Shown here: piece after piece, positions 33,802 through 43,473 of the stretch
Layout: each line of letters opens with the position of its first letter
Numbering within the stretch: the stretch's first letter is position 1
From: Molanna angustata
Lineage: Eukaryota; Arthropoda; Insecta; Trichoptera; Molannidae
Direction of reading: 5' to 3'
Assembly (NCBI GenBank): GCA_963576475.1
Contig: OY754964.1
Location: 756,001 to 820,000, forward strand
Length of the DNA stretch: 64,000 bases
The notes under the pieces: generated by a model
What the model saw: only the letters and a program-made list of their open reading frames with translations
What the model was told of the DNA's origin: nothing
Databases searched by the model: none
Translations under genes and position numbers: made by a program

Positions 33802-36800
33802 GTACACACACACAGACACACACACAGACACACGAAATGTTCTACTCCGAATTCTGAGTAAATCCGTGTATGGAACATATATGCTGCGAAGCCTCTAAGT
33901 TGGTGTTTTTTGACTTCAAAGTTGGAAAAGCCGTGAAAAAAGTAGACCTCTCCATACAATTCTCGCGTATTCTGGCTTGATACATTGTCGATATGTTAAG
34001 AGAACAAAGTTCTCCTGAACAAATCGACAGTTGGATAACAGCTGGCAAATTGTCTGGGCCCATTGATGTGTCATCTTGCAGATTATTTAATACACTTGTG
34101 ACGTCTTCCTCAGTGAAATACATATTTGTAACAGTGTGTGGTACCCATTCCAATAAATCTACAGCTGGGAGCGGCCCATCAGGCTCCTTGACATACATTT
34201 TATTGAATTCAGCAGCAAAAGTATTGGCTATCTCTTTTTGATTAGATATGGCTATGCCCGATGAATCTGTTAAAGTTGGCAGTATAGAAGTTTTGGAAGA
34301 CAGTTGTTTACTTATATAACTATAAAAGGGTTTATTTCCGCAGTCAATTACGTTTCTTTCAAAGCGCATTCGAGACTCTCTAATTTTTGCTATCACCATA
34401 TTATTACTACGCCGATAAATCTGATAGTCTGAATAAGTTTTGCTTTTTGTATATTTATTCCAGCATTTTCTTTTGTCACAAATTAATTTCAAGATTTCAG
34501 TGTTTATCCAAGGTTTATTTGTCTTATTTCTGCCCTTTCTATAATTTGGTGAGTTATCATCTATGATTTTATGAATTTCACTTTTGAAAAAATTCCAGTT
34601 TTCATCAATATCAGTAGGTACAGTGGTACCTCGACATACGAGTTTAATTTGTTCCGCAACCTTGCTCGTATCTTGAATTACTCGTATCTCGAAGCATATT
34701 TCCCCATACAAAACAATTGAACTACCATTCATCCGTTCCAACCCCCAAAATGTCACCCCAGTTATTTTTGTTACGTGGTTTTGAATAATAAAAACGTATT
34801 TATAAATGACAAATATTTATTGTACAAAAACAAAAAAGAGAATGTGAAGAAATAAATTAGATATCCTCACTGGTCTTTGTTGCTTTTTTCGCTACATTAT
34901 TCTCGCTTTCACCTGTAGGCCATTTAGAAAAAAACATGTCCAAGGAGGTTTGTTTCTTCCTCCCTCTCAGAATGTTCCGGAAATGAAGTTCCGGCAAGTG
35001 TCATTAAAAATATCAGATGCACAACCTGTTGCAACTTTTTCTGGGTGTTTCTTTTCCACGAACTGTGAAACTCTCTCGCACATTCCTAAGATCTCCTTTA
35101 TCTCACTTGTAGAAATAACCTCCTCCTTCTCTGACTCCTCGAAACCAATTTCTTGCATAACCTCCGTATGCTCGCGTGCTACAGACCGACCTGCTAAACC
35201 GAACTCGTATCTCGAATTTCGCTCGTAACTCAAAGCAAAAAATCACTCGCTCGCCGGCTCGTATCTCGAAAAACTCGTATGTTGGGGCACTCGTATGTCG
35301 AGGTACCACTGTACTTGGATAATGGAAATTAGTTGTTGATAATAGCTGGTTAATTTTATCAAAATCTGCCTTATAATAATTTATTCTTTCACTTTCTTGA
35401 GATTGTTATTGAAGGGTTGCTACCAATGTAACATGATCACTTTTACCAATGCATGGTAAGTAGTTCTATGCTTGTAATCAAGTTTTCCTCATTGCATAAT
35501 ACTAAATCTAGTGTGGATGGGGAAATGTATTACTTTTTATTAAAAAATAAATATCTTAAAAAAAAAATTATAAATAATAAAGAAACTGGAGAATTCCTCA
35601 TATGTCTTGTTGTCCCAACATCACGACCATGTGAAAAAAACGAAAATACTACAGTTTTCTTGAATAAATAGGCCCGGTATTACAGTCGGCCCTCAACTCA
35701 TTGAGTTTGTTAAACTCAAGATTAATGTTAAGGGGAAATTGAATCTATTTCCGTATTACAGTGCAATATGACATGTCAGTTACTAAATCTTCAATTACAG
35801 TCATATTTTACTTTTTCTGTGGTTATTATCTGTCAAATTTTAAATAACCTCAAATAATACGAACTACAAAACGTGGACGCTACAACTTGAAATACTATTG
35901 TTTTACTATCCAACATGGTAAATTTAATTTTTTTCACCAAAATAATGCTTTTTAATGCCCATGTTCGTTTCAATATGGTCGTCAGTTTGTTTTGTTATGT
36001 GGCGCCACCATCGATACAACTAACGCATATAGTGATAGAACACTGAAACTACACTCGTTGCCTAACACCTCTAGTGATAGAAACTGAAACTACACGCGTT
36101 GCCTAGTAAATGACAGTTGACTCACCGTTAAGTAGGTACTTAATCCGCCAGAAACGTTGAGTTAAATATTTGTCATTTTAGTGACGTATTTGAGGGAAGA
36201 TTAGGCCTAAACGGACACTGTAATATGCTATATTTTTGTAAAACTTGAGTTTAGCTCTTAAACTGAGACTGTAATACCGGCCCATAATCATCTTAGGAAT
36301 GAAAATGTATATTTTGAAATTTATAGACACCTTTTACACTATTAATCACAACAAAACTATATTATGAATTGGTATCCCATATGACAAAATGAATAAAATA
36401 ATATAAATATTAGTTGAAAATGTTATATCAGAGGCACCCATAGTGTGAAGAGCGTAATATATAATATATGCATGTACTGACCAATGGGTGCATGTTGCGT
36501 TCCATAGTGCATAGCGTCACCGGCAGCATAGTGACTGTTGTGCGGAGCGGTTGTCTGCGGCATGAGATGTTCACCGCGCGTCAGGGCGCGCTGTCTCTGC
36601 TTCTCTCTTGTGCATGGCGGGGCGCGCACGCGCTGCTTTCGTCGGGCGGCATCAGCTCCACCACCGCCACCTCCGCGCGGACGCACCTGGAAACAATAAA
36701 CACCTCTGATATATCCTAACCTTTAATAGATGAGAAAACACAGTGTGATTTTATTTTGTTTATTATTATTAACTGCCCTAGAACAGGTTGACAACAGTTT

Positions 36801-39800
36801 TAATTCTAATCAGTCCTCAAGAAGAAACAATAAAAAAAAATTCACTAAAACCCTCTGAAGATGGTCAACCATTGACTGTTTATTTAAAGTTAACTTTGTG
36901 GTTATGTTGGAATGATTGCACTGGTGTCGTTATGTGTTAAAACAGGACATTCCTTACAATTTACTTCTTTTTTATTTTTTGTACAAGTTATTTCTGAGAA
37001 ATCTGCACAGATCGTTAAAAAAAGAAGTCTTGTGTCATTCTGTCTTATAAATTTCAGATTATTTTCTTTTACAATTTTCAGTTTTAAATATGGAACTTAA
37101 TTTGACGATATGGCAACATTATTCAGTTATTTGACTGACTGACAGTCGTACCAACATCACTATAAAGTGCACTTTTAAGTGAAACATACTCTAGTATCGA
37201 AAATAGTTATATATATTGAAAACAATTTTTTATTAATTTGAATAAATAAATTTAAACATACCACAAAGTTAATTCTGAAAATATAATAGAATTTAAATTA
37301 TACTTGGTCAGCTATAAAAGATGACATAACGAGGAACTTGGTTGTGTAAAATGATGTGGCAATTGCTGCTGCAACATATTGGAGGGGAAATGCCTATTAT
37401 GTATGTCCTGACACGTTAAGTAAGTATAAAAGTAATATGAAGAACTTGACTCTTCAATAAAACTTACTTCAAGTTTTATACACTGCAAATACAATGAGAC
37501 TTCAGAGTTTAACATAATATTCATGTACTATAACCTCTCAATAACATTTACAGAATAGATACTTTAATAACACTATACTTGATCTAGTAGTCACTGCATC
37601 TTAGATCAGAACATTTGGAGATAGTATAAAAGTAAACATTAACATAATGACCTGATAAGATAAATGTAGATAATAGTTGGTCAACTAACTTGGGATTAAC
37701 AACAGATTATGTATTATGAACGTATCTCAATATAGAGTTTATTAATATACCTATTTCTCTAACTTAATAAATTAAGACAATGATTAGTGATAACTAGTGT
37801 CCGAGGGAACATTCTGCTTCGACTTTGACCACATTCAACGAAAAAAAGCACCTTTTAAGTATCTGCCACTAAAAACAGTTAAACCTGTAGGGCAAGTCCA
37901 GTCAAATAGAATCAAAACCCTCATGATAACCTATATCATGGATATATTTATAGATATTATAGAACTTCATAAGATAATTATATTCACAATATGGGTTATC
38001 TTAGGGGTTTTCACTCCGCCGTGTGACCGGACTTGCCCCCTTGGTCGTTTTGGTATGTATAATAATTATTTTATTTCATTAAAAAAAATCAAAGTTGATC
38101 ACTATTTCAAAGTACTAGTAGTAATAAATTGCATTAAACCAAGAATATTTTTATGAATTTCTTATTACGTGAAAAAACTTTGAAACGGATGATCTAAATT
38201 TTTTTTTATTCACTTTTATATTTCACATATTTATGCCTATATTAGCAATCGAACCATCAATAAAACATGGCAACAGATTTATATATGGATTCTGGCAACT
38301 CTGGGACATGAAAACAGACACTGATTATATTTTGCTTTGTAGTTATTTTACTTTTTTCTCAATTTTTCATTTCATGAATTCCCAAATATTTTCAACTACT
38401 TTATTTACAGGCAGATGAGGTTAGGATCTAGTAAAATATCCAGTCTTGGGAATACCTCGATTTTGTTCTTTTTCAGTTAGGCCATAATATTCCTTTTGCT
38501 GTTTGACAAGATGACAAGTGAATTCAAACCAGATTTTAAAAAAATATGTAGAATAATTAGATGGGTCAATGGCAGAATGGTTAGCGCATTGGGTTAGTAA
38601 TCCAGTGGTCGCGAGTTCGAATCCTGCCTCGACTAATTTCGTTCACCTATAGCACAAGCATTTATGCTTATTTTAGGGAACGTAGGAAGATGTATATGTA
38701 CTTGTTTTAACAAGGATATATTCATTTTTTGTTTTAAAAATAAAAATTATTAGGTCCTTATGTATAAATAGAAATGTCTAAATTATATATTTTTTCTACA
38801 ACAAATACATTACATCCACATACATTCCCTAAACAAAGCATAGATGCTTGTGTTATAGGTGAACGAAATCAAAATAAATGATCCTTTTCATCAATTAACA
38901 TTTTAACCTTTTTATGATAAACGTTACATATACATGAACTGATTCCGTGCCTAAAACACGAGCGTCACCTCTAGACGCCGCGTCCTGTTCGTATTCCCAT
39001 CCACAGGTATTCCAAGTCCTTTTTCGTATCCATTGTAAAAAGGTTAAAATAATGATCAATGAGGATATGTACCTTCTTCCCCCTATCATGTTGTATCCTC
39101 TCTGTGTCCTGCAGCATCTCCTGTCTCCAAAGTTCGAAGAAGTATCCCGGATCTGTGTAGAACTTGAGACCGTCTCTTCCGTCGTCTCTGTATGGATTCA
39201 GCTTATCGAGAGGCGGGGGTCTCTCACACGAGGCGTAAGTCTCCAGCATCGCAGTTGGCATTGTCGCTCGAGAGAATATTTGCTGATCAAACTGTGTCGA
39301 GCTCTTGAACGCCTTCCTCATTTGTATATCTTGCAGAGTCACTGAAAATATTATATAGAAACATAAAATTTGATGGTGTATTAACATACATACATATATA
39401 CCATCACGCCGTATCCCTACTTGGGGTAGGCAGAGAGGACCGAACGCCAGACACCTCTATCTTGACATACATGTTTTGCCTCATTTACATCCATACATCG
39501 CGTCATACATGCTCTCCTATTATTCTGACTTGGTATATTACCATCTTTCAAAATCTCATTTATATGATCATGCCAACTCTTTCTCGGGCGGCCACGATCT
39601 CTCATTCCACTCTTTTCAGCCTTGTATACATTCTTTGTCAGGCGCTCATCGTTCATTCTCTCCACATGTCCGAACCATCGTAGTGTATTTACTTTCATTC
39701 TACTCACAACATCTCTTTCAATCTTGCATTCTCGTCTGATGTCCACATTCCTTATCCTATCATAGATCCTTTTACCACACATTCGTCTTAGGGACCTCAT

Positions 39801-42800
39801 TTCCACAGCGTTAATTTTACTTTCATGCATCTTCTGCCATGTCTGCAATGTATGCAAGTGAGACATGGACATGGTGTATTAATATTTATACATTATATAT
39901 GTTAAGCTAATTGATGAAATAAGAAAATGTATGACAGGTTAGCAAATGAAGTCAATAAAATAATATTTAATTTTTTTCATTAGTATTTTCCGCTACTGTG
40001 AAATACACTAACTAAATACACCTTGACATTTCACAATTTTTAGGCATATTTTTTTTATCAATTTCTTAAAGCCCTTGTATACCTCGGGATGTACACAAAT
40101 ATGCACACTAAATTACCTTCTAATGGATGAAACACGAAAATATATTGTAGGTATATCACCAATCTGTGTATTACAATTTTTTTTGTGAATTAAGAGTTTT
40201 TTACTCTCCACACTATGGAATAGTGGAGAGTCATGATTTCACAACTTTTAAACGTATTTTTTTTTACATCAATTTCTTAACGGGTATCATGTAGAGAGTG
40301 CACACCATGAGTTTCGTCCTGATGTGCTTGTAAGTATACCGTACAGATTATCCTTTTTCTGTCCTCTCTACAGCCCAAACTATAAGTCCGATCGACCATA
40401 TTTATATCATATGTGTAAAGTGCATAGACCTAGGGCTGATTAGTTTTCCATAGACAACTTTTAATTTCTTCTCTATGATTTCATCATTTACGTTGTTTTT
40501 TTTGTGTCCTCTCTACAGCCCAAACTATAAGTCCATAAACTTAGAGCTGATTAGTTTTTAATAGACATCCATCTATTTTCCCTACAAAAAAGTCCATAGA
40601 GGGGTTGTTAACTTGTCAAAAAAAAATTTACACTATGCAGTAGAAATTTTAGTGTTGGCCATGACCCACTTGTTTTATGATATATTATTTATTTATTTAT
40701 TTAATATTGCTTCTCGGGCAACTAACAGGTACTATGTCAAATATTAATTTAACACGCACCCAATAACAAGTTGCCACATTCTGGAGACTTACGATATTAA
40801 TCGTCTCACAGATCCAGACTGAAAACACAGTTAAAAACTGTGTCTCCACCGGGAATCGAACCCGGGACCTTTGGCTCAGCAGTCAGATATCTAACCAACT
40901 GAGCCACGAAGGCCGACATTATTATGATATAATTTGATTTAAAATATTGTTGGGAGCGTATAAAATAAATAAATTATCTTTGATAACAATTATAGAGAAA
41001 TAGACAGTTCAGTGACTACTACCTTCCTCAACGTTGGAATCTAGGTTCTGGACCTTGGTGGAGAGACGGTCTAGTCTCGCCTGCAGCAACTGTGCCCTCG
41101 CAGACAGCCCCCCCGCCTCACGGGCCAACTCCCCAAACAGATCCTCCGCATGGCGTGACAACGAAGACAGTTGCCTGAAACCAACCACAAATATTCAATG
41201 TCAGTACAAACAGTCCGCAGCTGGTACAAGAACTGACAATATGAGTGAAATTCAGATCCGTTGACACATCTTGTCAGCTTCGTAGCATCCAACTATAGAT
41301 TGTACCTAATAGTTGATAAAATTATACATAAGATATATTTCAAAAATATTTTATTTATATATTTTACTTACATACATACATACATACCATCACGCCAGAT
41401 CCCTTACGGGGTAAGCAGAGAACCGAGCGCCATACTCCTCTATTTTTGCACACATTCCTAGCTTCCTTTACATCTATGCATCGTCTCATACATATTTTGA
41501 AAGAAGGAAATATAAGAAGTTTGAATAATCGACGAGCATGTATATTTTACTTCATGTACAATAATGTGTACAATGGCGGTTTTATTTCCATAAAGCAATT
41601 TCTTCCAACCAACCAAACTAAACCATAAACAGTATAGTGGTAGGTACATTGAATTTATAACATAAAGAAAGATAAACACGTAACATTATTAAATGTAAAA
41701 TCACAGTAACAAAGAAAGGAGGGAGATAGAGATTGTGAGATGTGAGAGAGGATAGGGAAAAGGAGTGTCAATTAAGAGTTATTAGACAGACAGGTATAAC
41801 AGCTATCTATCTTGATATCTATCTTATAATACCTGATTATAAGATAGATATCAAGATAGGGAAAAGGAGTGTCAATTAAGAGTTATTAGACAGACAGGTA
41901 TAACAGCTATCTATCTTATAATACCTGATTATAAGATAGATATCAAGATAGGGAAAAGGAGTGTCAATTAAGAGTTATTAGACAGACAGGTATAACAGCT
42001 ATCTATCTTATAATACCTGATTATAAGATAGATATCAAGATAGGGAAAAGGAGTGTCAATTAAGAGTTATTAGACAGACAGGTATAACAGCTATCTATCT
42101 TATAATACCTGATTATAAGATAGATATCAAGATAGGGAAAAGGAGTGTCAATTAAGAGTTATTAGACAGACAGGTATAACAGCTATCTATCTTGATATCT
42201 ATCTTATAATACCTGATTATAAGATAGATATCAATTATATTTTTGTAGTTAAACCAAATCCAGATGTACCAAAGTTCACACTATGCACACAACAAGGCAG
42301 CTTTTGGAAAATTATCATACATTCTGAAATCCCGTAAATACTCCCATTATTTGAAAAAGAAGCTATTTGATGCATGTATTCTCCCAGTGCTTACTTATGG
42401 AATGGAAACATTGGTCCTAACAAAAAGAATAATGCACAAGCTGTTAGTGACACAGAGAGCTATAGAGAGAAAGTTGCTGGGTATTTCAATAAGGGACAGA
42501 ATTCAGAATGTCATGATAAGACAAAGAACCAAAGTAGCCGATGTAGCGGAAAGGGTCGCTGGCCTTAAGTGGAGCTGGGCTGGGCATATTGCCAGATGCC
42601 AGGATTCACGATGGACCAAAAAGATCTTAGAATGGCGACCGAGAACAAGCCGAAGAGGTGTTGTGTTGGCAGACCCCAGGCAAGGTGGTCTGATGACATC
42701 AAGAAATGTGCCGGAGGGAGATGGATGCAGTGTGCCCAAGACAGGGAGTTGTGGAGGATCAAGGGGGAGGCCTATGTCCAAGAATGGATGAAAACTTGCT

Positions 42801-43380
42801 GAAGAAGAAGAAGATGCACACAACCAAGCACACACAGCTTATACGTGTGTCGGTTGAGTTGGTGAGAAGTCTATTGAAAAAGATTTTGAGAAATGTTGCA
42901 TTTCTAACAAAATAAACGATAACATTTTTTGGGTAGAAAATGATGAATAGTAATTGTTCAAGTGACACTTATATCACACATTTCTTTATATTTGAATTTT
43001 TCCCTTCATTCTCATACCAAATATATAGGTCACGTTATATTTGGGCTAAAACAGTACTTAATTCACTAATAAGGAACATAGCACACCAATGGCACTAAAT
43101 CAGAATTTAATTTCTTATTGTGATATCTCGTATTAGCCACTAAAAGCTTCACTTGGTTAGACTGCAACCAGTTTCTCATTCAAGTGTCCAATTCATGTCT
43201 AGCTTTCCATCCAATCAGCCGTTATATTGATGTAAGATACTAAAGACAATGGTAATACCTGACAGTGTTGGCTAGGGTACCGTTGGTGACAGCCTCCAGT
43301 TCATTGGGCACAGGCAGATGGGCGGGCAGCACACTCCTGGCCACGTGTACCGGCGCCACAGCACGCTTCGGTAGAGGCAT
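27480..43380 (-). CDS. SCAR: SCAR/WAVE (WASF family) actin nucleation-promoting factor, 7 coding exons
   Basis: Seven exons with AG/GT borders join in phase: 43380-43259, 41174-41023, 39341-39073, 36686-36482, 29443-29303, 28800-28348 and 27670-27480. They total 1533 nt (122+152+269+205+141+453+191), giving 510 aa plus TGA. The start [19 protein letters not shown] is the canonical SCAR N-terminus. Residues 1-181 are the WAVE homology domain that binds Abi and HSPC300, with the family stretch [20 protein letters not shown] in exon 3. Residues 182-250 are basic. Residues 298-447 are rich in polyproline, expected to bind profilin and SH3 domains. WH2 (about 434-455, ending LRKV) binds G-actin. 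The central helix ([14 protein letters not shown], 475-488) and an acidic tail with W504 engage Arp2/3. In the known pathway the protein sits in the WAVE complex and drives branched actin downstream of Rac. Exons 5 and 6 are multiples of 3 flanked by phase-1 introns, so they could be skipped in frame. An upstream 5' UTR exon is implied. Confidence 0.95.
27671..28347 (-). other. SCAR intron 6
   Basis: The intron runs from GTAAGTC to TTTTTAG. It is AT-rich and contains no gene or repeat that I recognise. It splits the WH2 motif between Asp and Gly. Confidence 0.75.
28348..28800 (-). CDS. SCAR: SCAR coding exon 6 (polyproline region and start of WH2)
   Basis: The acceptor is ATTATCAG|GTGAAGAG and the donor GATG|GTAAGTC. 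The 453-nt exon begins [20 protein letters not shown], passes through long proline runs and an Ala run, and ends [12 protein letters not shown], the first half of the WH2 motif. It is strikingly GC-rich compared with the AT-rich surroundings. The opposite strand shows a Gly-rich open frame that is only a shadow of the CCN proline codons. Confidence 0.93.
28801..29302 (-). other. SCAR intron 5
   Basis: A 502-nt AT-rich intron with GTATGTC donor and ATTATCAG acceptor. I see nothing else in it. Confidence 0.75.
29303..29443 (-). CDS. SCAR: SCAR coding exon 5 (possible cassette exon)
   Basis: The acceptor is TATATAG|GTATGATG and the donor CACG|GTATGTC. The 141-nt exon is Ser/Gln/His-rich ([19 protein letters not shown], then repeated HQ and QH). 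It is a multiple of 3 between two phase-1 introns, so its skipping would keep the frame. It has no known fold; its place between basic and polyproline regions is a linker. Confidence 0.8.
30372..31426. mobile_element. PIF/Harbinger-like element with degenerate MADF gene (SCAR intron 4)
   Basis: The TIRs begin AGGTAGGCGCGCATGGAAGC (left) and AGGTAAGGCGCGCATGGAAG (complement of right). Several internal copies of GCGCGCATG and of ATCGGCCGATTAAT occur. A stretch with TTTCTGTTTCCCGCGCAATG is tandemly duplicated (31028-31130, 31167-31280). A short MADF-like coding scrap supports the PIF/Harbinger assignment, since that superfamily carries a Myb/MADF accessory gene. Confidence 0.65.
30632..30754 (+). 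pseudogene. MADF-domain fragment inside the Harbinger-like element
   Basis: ATG at 30632 opens [18 protein letters not shown], the first helix of a MADF (Myb/SANT-like) DNA-binding domain. It stops at 30752. One base out of frame the text continues [14 protein letters not shown] before a GGTAAGT donor-like site. It is a frameshifted remnant. Confidence 0.55.
33188..34035 (-). mobile_element. Non-autonomous Helitron inserted in the CR1-like RT
   Basis: On the minus strand it begins TCCAACTGTCGATTTG at 34035 and ends with the CATGT-GTT-ACATG hairpin and CTAG at 33188. It sits between host A (34036) and T (33187) with no duplication. Taking it out restores the LINE reading frame across the site (PAV-I-LKK). 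It is a shorter sibling (848 bp) of 5321-6375 and carries the complementary CA microsatellite. Confidence 0.9.
34621..35311. mobile_element. pogo/Tigger-like deletion derivative
   Basis: The TIRs are CAGTGGTACCTCGACATACG and its complement, flanked by TA (34619-34620, 35312-35313). The minus strand inside retains a transposase C-terminus: [28 protein letters not shown] and, in a shifted frame, [20 protein letters not shown]. The catalytic domain is gone, so it is non-autonomous. Confidence 0.85.
35671..36283. mobile_element. TIR element with 3-bp ATA flanks, Harbinger-like
   Basis: The left end is GGCCCGGTATTACAGTC; the complement of the right end is GGGCCGGTATTACAGTC. ATA flanks each side (35668-35670, 36284-36286). 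An internal 40-odd-bp stretch (TAGTGATAGAA...CTGAAACTACAC) is duplicated at 36030-36105. No coding is recognised. End type and 3-bp flanks suggest PIF/Harbinger. Confidence 0.65.
36482..36686 (-). CDS. SCAR: SCAR coding exon 4 (basic region)
   Basis: The acceptor is TTTCCAG|GTGCGTCC and the donor CATTG|GTCAGT. The 205-nt exon encodes a Gly-rich stretch, then [20 protein letters not shown], corresponding to the basic region of insect SCAR, then [15 protein letters not shown]. It leaves phase 1. A GTACAT four bases further on would break the join to exon 5, so the upstream donor is preferred. Confidence 0.85.
37890..38039. mobile_element. Small MITE-like inverted-repeat element
   Basis: The ends GGGCAAGTCCAGTCA and TGTGACCGGACTTGCCC are imperfect complements, and ATAACC/GGTTAT arms continue inward. 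It is about 150 bp with no coding. Confidence 0.5.
38573..38760 (+). repeat. tRNA-derived SINE (family 1)
   Basis: A tRNA-like head (TGGCAGAATGGTTAGCGC, A box; GAGTTCGAATCCTGCC, B box; anticodon loop TTAGTAA, like tRNA-Thr) is followed by a body (GTTCACCTATAGCACAAGCA...) shared with 1277-1400 and, inverted, with 38826-38880. Acceptor pairing is poor, so it is a SINE and not a working tRNA gene. Confidence 0.75.
38826..38880 (-). repeat. SINE (family 1) fragment, inverted next to 38573-38760
   Basis: The complement reads TTCACCTATAACACAAGCAT...TTTAGGGAATGTA, matching the SINE body just upstream but in the opposite orientation. It lacks the tRNA-like head. Confidence 0.6.
39073..39341 (-). CDS. 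SCAR: SCAR coding exon 3
   Basis: The acceptor is ATTTTCAG|TGACTCTG and the donor AAGAAG|GTACAT. The 269-nt exon encodes [20 protein letters not shown], the [20 protein letters not shown] core and [15 protein letters not shown]. This is the most conserved part of the family and settles the identification. It ends in phase 0. Confidence 0.95.
39385..39870 (-). mobile_element. RTE-like LINE (family A) with 12-bp target-site duplication and 5' inversion
   Basis: The minus strand encodes [40 protein letters not shown] and [26 protein letters not shown] flanks both sides (39373-39384, 39871-39882). The last bases on the 5' side (39847-39870, TGTATGCAAGTGAGACATGG) run in the opposite orientation to the rest and correspond to the segment next upstream in the element, a 5' inversion of the twin-priming kind. 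Confidence 0.85.
40690..40917 (-). repeat. tRNA-derived SINE (family 2)
   Basis: The minus strand begins GGCCTTCGTGGCTCAGTTGG (A box) and carries an exact B box, GGTTCGATTCC. The tRNA-like head is followed by a body ending in (AAAT)n-like repeats. A second copy (44030-44725) shares the body. Confidence 0.85.
41023..41174 (-). CDS. SCAR: SCAR coding exon 2
   Basis: The acceptor is TTTCAG|GCAACTG and the donor GGAAG|GTAGTAG. The 152-nt exon encodes [20 protein letters not shown] and continues to LDSNVEE, the coiled-coil part of the WAVE homology domain that packs in the WAVE complex trunk. It leaves one base, which completes Val with exon 3. Confidence 0.93.
41370..41540 (-). mobile_element. 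RTE-like LINE (family A), very short copy with 12-bp duplication and 5' inversion
   Basis: 41370-41492 is the minus-oriented 3' end (ATGT tail, then CCATCACGCC...). From 41491 the next upstream segment of the element appears in plus orientation (ATTTTGAAAGAAGGAAATAT, compare 7690-7709). TATATTTTACTT flanks both sides (41358-41369, 41541-41552). Confidence 0.85.
41751..42235. repeat. Hairpin minisatellite, five units of 92-104 bp
   Basis: Units start GATAGGGAAAAGGAGTGTCA at 41751, 41855, 41947, 42039 and 42131. Each includes a palindrome around ATACCTGATTATAAG. In the first and last units the arms are long and perfect (ATATCTATCTTATAAT on one side, its complement on the other). In the middle three the outer part of the left arm is missing, explaining the 92-bp spacing. 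Confidence 0.92.
42254..42815 (+). pseudogene. RTE-like LINE (family B), RT C-terminus with (GAA)n tail
   Basis: The plus frame encodes [57 protein letters not shown] and [21 protein letters not shown] 5-nt duplication near 42660 (GGTGTTGTGTTGG) shifts the frame; the other frame gives the expected [20 protein letters not shown] and ends WMKTC-TGA at 42802, followed by GAAGAAGAAG. It is otherwise well preserved. Confidence 0.85.
43259..43380 (-). CDS. SCAR: SCAR coding exon 1
   Basis: The exon runs from ATG at 43380-43378 (context GAAGAGATGC) to a GT donor at 43258-43257. It encodes 40 codons plus two bases, starting [17 protein letters not shown] and reaching LANTV; the AG left over joins the G of exon 2 to give Arg. 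Start and length match the SCAR family. Confidence 0.93.
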
Positions 43381-43473
43381 CTCTTCTTCTCTCTATCTTC
43401 CTTCCTTACTTCCACTCCAACCCTTCTGCCCTTGGCACCTCACCTCACCTCACCTCCCCACCATCACTCACAC
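43381..43473 (-). other. SCAR: SCAR 5' untranslated part of the first coding exon
   Basis: A TTTTTAG|GTGTGAG acceptor with AG at 43475-43474 lies 93 nt upstream of the ATG. The stretch between is purine-rich on the mRNA strand (GGTGAGGTGAGG, GGAAGGAAG repeats) and has no other ATG. This implies at least one further non-coding 5' exon and a promoter at higher coordinates, which I cannot place. The acceptor is inferred from its sequence only. Confidence 0.5.

Larger units (their letters stand above)
31683..35560 (-). mobile_element. CR1-like LINE, nearly complete pol, split by a Helitron and a pogo element (SCAR intron 4)
   Basis: On the minus strand, from high to low coordinates: endonuclease C-terminal text ([12 protein letters not shown] near 35490); linker ([20 protein letters not shown] from 34600); RT start (MGPDNLPAV) cut at 34036 by a Helitron and resuming at 33187 ([20 protein letters not shown]); RT core ([40 protein letters not shown], then FADNTKFF in place of the usual FADD); and a C-terminal domain ([20 protein letters not shown]) ending TAG at 31771. 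At least one frameshift (near 32820) and a stop (near 32489) kill it. Confidence 0.88.
29444..36481 (-). other. SCAR intron 4 (7.0 kb), mostly transposons
   Basis: The intron holds the Harbinger-like element, the CR1-like LINE with its Helitron and pogo insertions, and the ATA-flanked TIR element. No skipped SCAR exon was found, though phase-1 cassette exons cannot be excluded. Confidence 0.7.
36687..39072 (-). other. SCAR intron 3
   Basis: AT-rich intron. It holds a small inverted-repeat element at about 37890-38039 (GGGCAAGTCCAGTCA and a near complement) and SINE sequences at 38573-38880. No gene is seen. Confidence 0.7.
39342..41022 (-). other. SCAR intron 2
   Basis: It contains a family A LINE copy (39385-39870), a repeat shared with 46900-47010 (TGTACACAAATATGCACAC..., about 40060-40170), a 9-bp hairpin (ACTCTCCAC/GTGGAGAGT, 40201-40230), a short tandem duplication around 40365-40560 and a tRNA-derived SINE (40690-40917). 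Confidence 0.65.
41175..43258 (-). other. SCAR intron 1 (between coding exons 1 and 2)
   Basis: It contains a LINE family A copy, a hairpin minisatellite and an RTE-like C-terminal fragment, listed separately. The final 440 nt before exon 1 show nothing else. Confidence 0.7.

Noticed and set aside
38573..38650. Functional tRNA-Thr gene
   Set aside because: A and B boxes are present but acceptor-stem pairing is poor, and the sequence continues into a dispersed body, so it is a SINE head.
40845..40917. Functional tRNA gene on the minus strand
   Set aside because: It is fused to a repeated SINE body found again at 44030-44725.
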